DNA of 7,430 nt, taken from an uncultured Clostridia bacterium. GTDB taxonomy: Bacteria > Bacillota_A > Clostridia > Oscillospirales > Oscillospiraceae. The stretch covers positions 1-7,430 of the forward strand of contig CAMJGU010000039.1 of assembly GCA_946405325.1 (NCBI GenBank), given 5' to 3'. The position numbers were made by a program, and so were the translations under genes. This document shows positions 1 through 4,703 of the stretch, one piece after another (position 1 is the first letter of the stretch; the number at the start of each line of letters is the position of its first letter). The notes under the pieces were generated by a model, which searched no databases, was not told the origin of the DNA, and worked only from the letters and a program-made list of their open reading frames with translations.

Positions 1-685
1 CCGCGCCGCGGAGCATCGCCTGCTTCGCGATGGCGCAGCCCATCTTGCCGGTGGAGTGGTTCGTCAGATAGCGCACCGGGTCCAGCGGCTCCTGCGTGGG
101 ACCGGCGGTGACGAGCACGCGCTTGCCCGCGAGGTCGTGGGGCTTCGCCAGCACGCGGAGGATGTGAAGAAGCAGCGTCTCCGGCTCCGGCAGCTTGCCC
201 GCGCCCACGTCGCCGCAGGCGAGGCGGCCCGACGCGGGGGCGATGACCTCCCAGCCGTAATGCCGCAGGGTATCGAGGTTGTCCTGCGTGACGGGGTTTT
301 CAAACATATTGGTGTTCATCGCGGGGGCGATGAGCTTGGGGCAGCGGCAGGCGAGCACGGTGGTCGTCAGCATGTCGTCCGCGATGCCGTGGGCGAGCTT
401 CGCGCAGACGTTCGCCGTGGCGGGCGCGATGATCACAAGGTCGCTGCGGCGGGCAAGGGAGATGTGCTCCACCTGATGCACAAAGTTGCGGTCGAAGGTA
501 TCCACCGACACGCGGTTGCCGGTGAGCTGCTCGAACGTGAGCGGCGCGATGAACTTCGTCGCGTGCTCGGTCATCACGACCTCGACGGACGCGTGCTGCT
601 TCACCAGCGCGGACGCGAGCGCCGCCGCCTTATAGGCGGCAATGCCGCCGGTGACGCCGAGCAAGACGGTTTTTCCTGTCAGCAT
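1..685 (-). CDS. coaBC: CoaBC bifunctional phosphopantothenoylcysteine decarboxylase / phosphopantothenate-cysteine ligase (C-terminus cut by window edge)
   Basis: CoaBC makes 4'-phosphopantetheine in the cytosol: the C-terminal CoaB domain joins cysteine to 4'-phosphopantothenate and the N-terminal FMN-dependent CoaC domain decarboxylates the product. Reading leftward from the ATG at 685 gives 228 residues before the edge. The N-terminus (MLTGKTVLLGVTGGIAAYKA) is the flavoprotein nucleotide-binding start. The active-site His is in HQVEHISLAR (H74), the substrate-binding motif is PAMNTNM (N124), and the catalytic Cys is in ASGRLACGDVGAGKL (C157). The CoaB domain begins near residue 186 with AGKRVLVTAGPTQEPLDPVR and reaches NHSTGKMG. 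The family is usually about 400 aa, so roughly 170 residues lie outside. The start is supported by GGGAGGTG at 691-698, with 7 nt between GGAGG and the ATG. It is divergent from the panT-coaX operon. Motifs are unambiguous; long plus-strand reading frames across it are shadows. Confidence 0.97.
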   Translation of the reverse strand, partial: MLTGKTVLLGVTGGIAAYKAAALASALVKQHASVEVVMTEHATKFIAPLTFEQLTGNRVSVDTFDRNFVHQVEHISLARRSDLVIIAPATANVCAKLAHGIADDMLTTTVLACRCPKLIAPAMNTNMFENPVTQDNLDTLRHYGWEVIAPASGRLACGDVGAGKLPEPETLLLHILRVLAKPHDLAGKRVLVTAGPTQEPLDPVRYLTNHSTGKMGCAIAKQAMLRGA

Positions 686-700
686 GAGGGCACCTCCCGT

Positions 701-717
701 AAGTTGAGATACAACTT
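701..717. repeat. Perfect inverted repeat at the coaBC transcription start
   Basis: AAGTTG and CAACTT are separated by a 5-nt centre (AGATA). The dyad lies just downstream of the coaBC -10 box and covers the predicted leftward start site (about 713-714). That position would suit a repressor operator or a small 5'-end hairpin in the coaBC mRNA. No regulator is identified, and a 6-bp arm may be chance. Confidence 0.4.
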
Positions 718-720
718 TTA

Positions 721-749
721 ATTATATAATGATTCGATTCATTTGTAAA
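721..749 (-). promoter_or_regulatory. Sigma-A type promoter of coaBC
   Basis: On the minus strand, -35 TTTACA (744-749) and -10 TATAAT (721-726) are separated by exactly 17 bp. The -10 lies within the self-complementary ATTATATAAT at 721-730. Transcription is predicted to start near 713-714, leaving a short leader of about 28 nt before the coaBC ATG. It sits back to back with the panT promoter; the two -35 boxes are about 24 bp apart. Confidence 0.75.
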
Positions 750-750
750 G

Positions 751-764
751 CGTGGCAAACCACG
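751..764. repeat. Inverted repeat between the divergent coaBC and panT promoters (possible operator)
   Basis: CGTGG-CAAA-CCACG is a perfect 5-bp dyad with a 4-nt centre. It starts 1 bp beyond the coaBC -35 and ends 9 bp before the panT -35. It is upstream of both predicted start sites, so it would act as DNA rather than as an RNA hairpin. A factor bound here could affect both directions of the coenzyme A locus. The regulator is unknown. Confidence 0.4.
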
Positions 765-773
765 AAAAAAGTC

Positions 774-802
774 TTGCAATCACAGCGCTTTATCGCTATA
801 AT
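774..802 (+). promoter_or_regulatory. Sigma-A type promoter of the panT-coaX operon
   Basis: -35 TTGCAA (774-779) and a perfect -10 TATAAT (797-802) have a 17-bp spacer. An A-tract at 765-770 just upstream could act as an UP element. The predicted start is near 808-810, so the transcript has a leader of about 125 nt before the first gene. Confidence 0.8.
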
Positions 803-809
803 GCACTCG

Positions 810-934
810 GTTTCCGAACGCGGGACAACGGCACCGTATCAGCATGAGCGGCAGCCGGACAAAGTTCCCTGCGGGCGGCGGGCCATCCAAAATACGCGCC
901 GCAGCATCCGCGCGGCAGCAGGAGGTAACTGAAT
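810..934 (+). promoter_or_regulatory. Long GC-rich 5' leader of the panT-coaX operon
   Basis: About 125 nt lie between the predicted start site and the panT ATG. I see an 8-nt direct repeat GCGGCAGC (848-855 and 912-919), short inverted arms GCCGC/GCGGC around 898-916, and the strong AGGAGGT ribosome binding site at 920-926. I cannot match it to a riboswitch class by eye, and no intrinsic terminator with a T-tract is present, so any control would more likely act on translation. The frame opening at ATG 844 has no ribosome binding site and overlaps panT in another frame. Confidence 0.3.
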
Positions 935-1546
935 ATGAACAACAAGACGAACGTGCGCGCGCTGACGATCCTCGCGCTGATGACCGCGCTGGTGGTCATT
1001 TTCTCCTTCACGCCCATCGGCAGCATCCCCATCGGGCCGCTGGTCATCACGCTCAACACCATTCCCGTCGCCATCGCGGCGATCGCGCTGGGGCCGAAGG
1101 GCGGAGCGATCATGGGCAGCGTGTTCGGACTTCTGAGCTTTTTGCAGTGCCTTGGCATCGGCGTGCCGAGCGGCATGGGTGCGACGCTGTTTGCCATCTC
1201 GCCGGCGCTCGCATTTATCCAGCGGTTCGTGCCCCGCGCGCTGGACGGCTTTCTGGTGGGCGTCATTTTCCGCGCCTGCGAGAAAAAGATGGGCAAATGG
1301 GCGTGCTTCATCGCGGGCTTCTGCACGGCGTTTTTGAACACCGCGTTCTTCATGTCCGCGCTGGTGCTGCTCTTCGGCCACACCGAGTATGTGCAGAATC
1401 TGATGAACGGCCGGAACGTGCTGGCGTTCATCGTGGGCTTTGTCGGCGTCAACGCCGTGGTGGAGATGATCTCCTCCACGCTCATCGCGGGCTTCGTCGG
1501 CACGGCGCTCTATCAGGCGAAGATCCTGCCCCTAGAGAAACAGTAA
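935..1546 (+). CDS. ECF transporter S component, probably pantothenate-specific (PanT-like)
   Basis: This 203-aa, highly hydrophobic protein has about six predicted membrane helices. It is the substrate-binding subunit of an energy-coupling factor vitamin importer and would sit in the cytoplasmic membrane with a shared EcfT-EcfA-EcfA' module encoded elsewhere. Helix 1 (about 8-25, RALTILALMTALVVIFSF) carries an AxxxA small-residue motif (A14, A18) of the kind S components use to dock on EcfT. The PIGSIPIGPLVITLNTIPVA segment followed by GPKGGAIMGSVFGLLSF is typical of the family. AGGAGGT lies 8 nt before the ATG. The stop is 15 nt before coaX, and coaBC is divergent, so pantothenate is the likely substrate. 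The family assignment is firm; the substrate is inferred from neighbours, and another vitamin such as riboflavin cannot be excluded from sequence alone. Confidence 0.88.
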   Translation: MNNKTNVRALTILALMTALVVIFSFTPIGSIPIGPLVITLNTIPVAIAAIALGPKGGAIMGSVFGLLSFLQCLGIGVPSGMGATLFAISPALAFIQRFVPRALDGFLVGVIFRACEKKMGKWACFIAGFCTAFLNTAFFMSALVLLFGHTEYVQNLMNGRNVLAFIVGFVGVNAVVEMISSTLIAGFVGTALYQAKILPLEKQ

Positions 1547-1561
1547 GAGGAGAGGCTACTT

Positions 1562-2329
1562 ATGCTCCTTGCCATTGACATCGGCAACACCCATATCGTG
1601 ATCGGCTGCATCGAGAACGACAAGATCGTCTGCGAAGCCCGCATCGCCACGGACAAGACCCGCACCTCCGACCAGTACGGCGTGGAGATCAAGACGATGA
1701 TCGAGGCGTTCGGCTGCCGCATCGACGACGTGGAGGACTGCATCATCTCCTCCGTCGTGCCGCCGGTATTCAACGCGGTGCGCAGCGGCGTCTACAAGAT
1801 CACCGAGCGCAGACCCATGGTCGTGGGCCACGGACTCAAGACCGGCCTCGACATCCGCATGGACAACCCCTCGCAGGTCGGCAGCGACCGCATCGTGATC
1901 GCGGTGGCGGCGCTCGCCAAGCGCGAGCCGCCGCTGATCCTCATCGACATGGGCACCGCCACCACCGTGGAGGTCATCGAGCCGAAGAACAAGTACTTAG
2001 GCGGCGTCATCATGCCCGGCGCGCGGGTGTCGCTCGACGCGCTGACCAACTCCACCGCGCAGCTGCCCGGCATCAACCTCGACCGCCCGGGGAAGATCAT
2101 CGCCAAGAACACGGTCGACTCCATGCGCAGCGGCATCATGTACGGCACCGCCGCCATGCTCGACGGCGTCATCGACCGCATGGAGGAGGAGCTGGGCCAC
2201 CCGTCCACCATCGTCGCCACCGGCGGCGTCGCGCCCTACGTCATCCCGCTGTGCAGGCACAAGATCGCGCTCGAGCGCGACCTGCTGCTGCGGGGATTGA
2301 ACGTGATCTACAAGATGAACAAGAGCTGA
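1562..2329 (+). CDS. coaX: Type III pantothenate kinase
   Basis: CoaX phosphorylates pantothenate to 4'-phosphopantothenate with ATP, the first step of coenzyme A synthesis, in the cytosol. Unlike type I CoaA it is insensitive to CoA feedback and needs a monovalent cation. The 255-aa length is normal for the family. The ASKHA-fold motifs are in order: DIGNT at 6-10 (phosphate-1 loop, D6), GSDR at 107-110 (pantothenate-binding G-x-D-R), DMGTATT at 129-135 (phosphate-2 loop), GGVIMPG at 147-153, and ATGG at 219-222 (adenosine region). The start is supported by overlapping ribosome binding sites in GAGGAGAGG at 1547-1555. It follows panT by 15 nt and is clearly co-transcribed. A terminator starts 1 nt after its TGA. 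No panB, panC or panD is in the window, which fits vitamin salvage but does not prove auxotrophy. Confidence 0.97.
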   Translation: MLLAIDIGNTHIVIGCIENDKIVCEARIATDKTRTSDQYGVEIKTMIEAFGCRIDDVEDCIISSVVPPVFNAVRSGVYKITERRPMVVGHGLKTGLDIRMDNPSQVGSDRIVIAVAALAKREPPLILIDMGTATTVEVIEPKNKYLGGVIMPGARVSLDALTNSTAQLPGINLDRPGKIIAKNTVDSMRSGIMYGTAAMLDGVIDRMEEELGHPSTIVATGGVAPYVIPLCRHKIALERDLLLRGLNVIYKMNKS

Positions 2330-2330
2330 T

Positions 2331-2363
2331 AAAAAACTCCGAAGCTTACGCTTCGGAGTTTTT
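2331..2363. terminator. Bidirectional terminator between coaX and the convergent permease gene
   Basis: An 11-bp perfect stem (2335-2345 with 2350-2360) closes a TTAC loop. It has an A-run on the left (2331-2336) and a T-run on the right (2359-2363), so it can work on both strands. The right arm also encodes the last residues of the leftward permease gene, whose stop codon (2346-2348) is in the loop. Confidence 0.92.
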
Positions 2364-3566
2364 GCTGTCTGGAATGGCTTTCAACTGGTCGACGCCGTCG
2401 TTGCTGTGGAACGGCTCGTCGGAGGTGACGCCCTTTGCCTTCAGGCGCTTGCCACTGAAGTAGTTGACCGTGGCGTAAAAGCAGGCGAACACCGGCACGC
2501 CGAGGAACATGCCCAGCACGCCGAAGAAGCCGCCGCCGATGAGGATCGCCACGATGACCCAGAAGCTCGGCAGCTGCGTGGAGTTGCCGAGGATCTTCGG
2601 CCCGATGATGTTGCCGTCCAGCTGCTGGAGCACCAGCACAAAGACGATGAAGTACAGGCACTTGATGGGGCTGACCAGCAGAATGAGGAACGCGCTGGGG
2701 ATCGCGCCGAGGAAGGGTCCGAAGAACGGAATGATGTTCGTGATGCCCACGATGACGCTGACGAGCGGGGTATAGGGCAGCTTGAGGATCGAGCAGCCGA
2801 TGAAGCACAGGATGCCGATGATCAGCGAATCGAGCAGCTTGCCGCGGACGAAGCCGCTGAAGATGTTGTTCGCCGTGGACGCGGCGCTGAGGGTGCTGCG
2901 GTAGTGGGACTCGCTGACGGTGCTGTAGAGCAGGCGGCGTCCGCCGGTGGCAAAGCCCTCCTTGAGCGCGAGCAGGTAGATCGACACGATCACGCCCACG
3001 AGGAAGTCCTTGAAGAACAGCACCACGCTCAGCACGCCGCTGGTGACGATGCCGATGGTCTGCTGCGCCTGCGGCAGGAACTTGTCGGTGAACCAGCCGC
3101 GCACCTCGTCCCAGTACTCGTCGATGGCGGCGGAGACGCGAGGCGCGATCTCCGGATTGTCGTCGAGCAGCTTGGTGACCCACGCATAGACCGTGTTGTA
3201 ATAGCTCTGCATGTTGCCGACGAGGGTCGCGACGCTCTGGTACAGTTGCGGGATCAGAATGCTGATGAGGAGATACACCGCGAGAAACACGACCGCCCAC
3301 GTCAGCAAAATGCTGGCGGCGCGCACCAGACCGCGCTTGCTCTTCTCTCCGAAGAGCTTGAGCAGCATCCGGTCAAAGCTGTTGACCAGCGGCGTGAGCA
3401 GGTACGCCATCGCCGCGCCGTAGATCACGGGCTTGAGCGCCTTGGCAAACTTGCCCAGAAGCGAGAGCAGCACGCCGTGGCGGAACACCGTGTCGTAGAA
3501 GATCATCAGGGCGCAGACCGTCAGAAACACGGTCAGGCCCCAACGAAAATACCGTTTTTTCTCCAT
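2346..3566 (-). CDS. AI-2E family transporter (PF01594-type membrane permease)
   Basis: This is a 406-aa polytopic membrane protein. Hydrophobic segments fall at about 11-26, 45-60, 83-106, 175-200, 245-275, 300-315 and 335-365, with a soluble stretch at about 107-170. Two signatures identify the family: the loop ITNIIPFFGPFLGAIPS (275-291) and QQLDGNIIGPKILGNS (314-329). Family members have been linked to autoinducer-2 export, Na+/H+ antiport or export of small molecules; the substrate here is unknown. The start at 3566 is preferred over the ATG at 3659 because AAAGGA (3576-3581) lies 9 nt upstream, hydrophobicity begins right after MEKKRYFRWG, and the ATG at 3659 lies upstream of the predicted start site and adds a non-conserved tail. 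The charged C-terminal tail (about 371-406) ends in NSEA, encoded within the terminator stem. It is convergent with coaX and divergent from the lipid kinase. Confidence 0.93.
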   Translation of the reverse strand: MEKKRYFRWGLTVFLTVCALMIFYDTVFRHGVLLSLLGKFAKALKPVIYGAAMAYLLTPLVNSFDRMLLKLFGEKSKRGLVRAASILLTWAVVFLAVYLLISILIPQLYQSVATLVGNMQSYYNTVYAWVTKLLDDNPEIAPRVSAAIDEYWDEVRGWFTDKFLPQAQQTIGIVTSGVLSVVLFFKDFLVGVIVSIYLLALKEGFATGGRRLLYSTVSESHYRSTLSAASTANNIFSGFVRGKLLDSLIIGILCFIGCSILKLPYTPLVSVIVGITNIIPFFGPFLGAIPSAFLILLVSPIKCLYFIVFVLVLQQLDGNIIGPKILGNSTQLPSFWVIVAILIGGGFFGVLGMFLGVPVFACFYATVNYFSGKRLKAKGVTSDEPFHSNDGVDQLKAIPDSKNSEA

Positions 3567-3608
3567 TGTATTCGTTCCTTTGCCGTGAAAAATCAAATTT
3601 GCTTGTTT

Positions 3609-3637
3609 ACCATATTCCTTTTTGGCAAGAATTGCAA
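3609..3637 (-). promoter_or_regulatory. Probable promoter of the AI-2E permease gene
   Basis: On the minus strand, -35 TTGCAA (3632-3637) is followed after 17 bp by TATGGT (3609-3614), a 4/6 match to the -10 consensus. The predicted start is near 3602, giving a leader of about 36 nt to the ATG at 3566. The -35 is the same six base pairs used by the rightward promoter. Confidence 0.5.
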
Positions 3638-3660
3638 CAGTGAGTTTCCTGTGATACAAT
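3632..3660 (+). promoter_or_regulatory. Sigma-A type promoter of the lipid kinase gene
   Basis: -35 TTGCAA (3632-3637) and -10 TACAAT (3655-3660) have a 17-bp spacer. The predicted start is near 3667, leaving about 24 nt of leader with GGAGG at 3679-3683. The same -35 hexamer is used by the panT promoter. Confidence 0.72.
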
Positions 3661-3690
3661 CAAAAAACCATTTGATCCGGAGGCAGAGCC

Positions 3691-4584
3691 ATGAGCAAGA
3701 AGCTCCTTTTCATCGTCAATCCCCGCGCGGGCAAGAACAAATCCCGCGGCCCGCTGTTCGACGCCGCGGCGATCTATGCCGAGGCGGGCTATCTCATCAA
3801 CATCCGCGTCACCCGCCGCCGCGGGGACGCGACGCGCTTTGCCGAGAAGCTGGGCGCGGACTACGATCTCGTGGTCTGCCACGGCGGGGACGGCACGCTC
3901 AACGAGACCGTCAACGGCATCATGAAGCTGCCCGCGGAGTCCCGCCCGCAGGTGAGCTACCTGCCCGGCGGCAGCACCAACGACTTCGCCGCGAGCCTCA
4001 GCATCTCCAACGAGCCGGCGGTCGCCGCGCAGAGCGCCATGCGCCTGCGCCCGCGCAAGCTGGACGTGGGCCGCTTTGCCCGCCGGTACTTCGTCTACGT
4101 CGCCTCCTTCGGCGCGTTCACCAAGGCGAGCTACAGCGTGCCGCAGGACGTGAAGAACGTGTTCGGGCACTTCGCCTACATTCTGGAGGGTGTCCGCGAC
4201 CTCGACTCGCTGCACCCCTACCGGATGAAGCTTACCGCCGATGGCGAGGTGTTCGACGGCGAGTACCTGTTCGGCGCGATCAGCAACTCCACCTCCATCG
4301 CGGGCATGATGAAGCTCTCCCCCGACGACGTGAGCTTCAACGACGGCGAATTTGAGCTGCTGCTCGTGCCCGTGCCCAAGTCGCCCGCGGCGCTCCAGTC
4401 CCTGACGCGCGGGCTGATGTATCAGGAGTACGCCGACAGCGAGGACCTCATCTTCCGCCACGTCCGGCACGTGGTGGCGGAGACGGAGGAGAATATCCCC
4501 TGGACGCTGGACGGCGAGTTCGTCCCCGGCGCGCCGAAGATCGACATCTCCATCGAGGGCGGCGGCGTGGAGATGCTTTTGTAG
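3691..4584 (+). CDS. YegS/BmrU-type lipid kinase (diacylglycerol kinase catalytic domain)
   Basis: This family phosphorylates lipid hydroxyls such as diacylglycerol with ATP at the inner face of the membrane, recycling diacylglycerol into phosphatidate. The 297-aa length is normal. Visible motifs are IVNPRAGKNKS at 8-18, HGGDGTLNE at 64-72 (the GGDGT nucleotide-binding signature), LPGGSTNDFA at 91-100 (the GTxND position, here GSTND), ASFGAFT at 138-144, the D218-G219-x-F221 turn in SFNDGEFEL, and WTLDGE at 271-276 before the final strand. These belong to the DAGK N-terminal domain and its C-terminal beta-sandwich. GGAGG lies 7 nt before the ATG. No transmembrane segment is evident, as expected for a soluble, membrane-associated enzyme. 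The lipid substrate cannot be told from sequence; DgkB-like diacylglycerol activity is the most likely. Confidence 0.93.
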   Translation: MSKKLLFIVNPRAGKNKSRGPLFDAAAIYAEAGYLINIRVTRRRGDATRFAEKLGADYDLVVCHGGDGTLNETVNGIMKLPAESRPQVSYLPGGSTNDFAASLSISNEPAVAAQSAMRLRPRKLDVGRFARRYFVYVASFGAFTKASYSVPQDVKNVFGHFAYILEGVRDLDSLHPYRMKLTADGEVFDGEYLFGAISNSTSIAGMMKLSPDDVSFNDGEFELLLVPVPKSPAALQSLTRGLMYQEYADSEDLIFRHVRHVVAETEENIPWTLDGEFVPGAPKIDISIEGGGVEMLL

Positions 4585-4597
4585 GTTTTCTACAAAA
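4577..4597. repeat. AT-rich inverted repeat over the lipid kinase stop codon
   Basis: TTTTGTAG and CTACAAAA pair perfectly around a GTTTT loop; the TAG stop (4582-4584) lies in the left arm. There is no T-tract right after the stem (AATTCGCC follows), and the stem holds only two G-C pairs, so it is at best a weak terminator. The T-rich stretch at 4608-4619 is too far downstream for a classical one. Confidence 0.35.
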
Positions 4598-4617
4598 ATT
4601 CGCCGGTATTTTTGTTG

Positions 4618-4646
4618 TTGTATTAGTTCAATTTTTATTATATAAT
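4618..4646 (+). promoter_or_regulatory. Probable promoter of the EF-G paralogue
   Basis: A perfect -10 TATAAT (4641-4646) sits in a strongly AT-rich patch. The best -35 at 17 bp is TTGTAT (4618-4623), which matches only the TTG. The predicted start is near 4653, giving a leader of about 50 nt. The 10-bp palindrome ATTATATAAT (4637-4646) is identical to the one at the coaBC -10. Confidence 0.55.
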
Positions 4647-4662
4647 TCATTCGTTGAGCGAA

Positions 4663-4680
4663 ATTCCCCGAACGGGGAAT
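4663..4680. repeat. Perfect 18-nt palindrome in the leader of the EF-G paralogue
   Basis: ATTCCCCG-AA-CGGGGAAT has 8-nt arms around a 2-nt centre. In RNA it would form a 7-bp stem with a GAAC tetraloop, 6 nt before the ribosome binding site AAAGGAG (4687-4693). It has no T-run, so it is not a terminator. It may be an operator just downstream of the start site, or an RNA element affecting translation or mRNA stability. Confidence 0.6.
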
Positions 4681-4703
4681 CACAGTAAAGGAGAACAAAC
4701 CTT

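Noticed and set aside
56..721. Plus-strand open frame of 221 codons at the left edge
   Set aside because: It is antisense to coaBC, whose catalytic motifs are complete on the other strand.
751..764. Catabolite-response (cre) site
   Set aside because: The centre lacks the CG dinucleotide and the arms do not fit TGWAANCGNTNWCA.
844..1578. Plus-strand open frame of 244 codons starting in the panT leader
   Set aside because: It has no ribosome binding site, overlaps panT in another frame, and is Arg/His/Ala rich with no membrane segments.
3567..3659. N-terminal extension of the permease to the ATG at 3659
   Set aside because: That start lies upstream of the predicted promoter start, lacks a ribosome binding site, and adds a polar tail before a normal family N-terminus.
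2406..4355. Long plus-strand open frame (649 codons) across the permease and lipid kinase genes
   Set aside because: It is antisense to a gene with clear PF01594 signatures and then out of frame with the lipid kinase. Its product is low-complexity, rich in Arg, Glu, Asp, Ala and His, as expected from GC-biased codons read in the wrong frame.
3607..4698. Minus-strand open frame of 363 codons opposite the lipid kinase
   Set aside because: It is antisense to a gene with GGDGT and related motifs and crosses a promoter region; composition is shadow-like.
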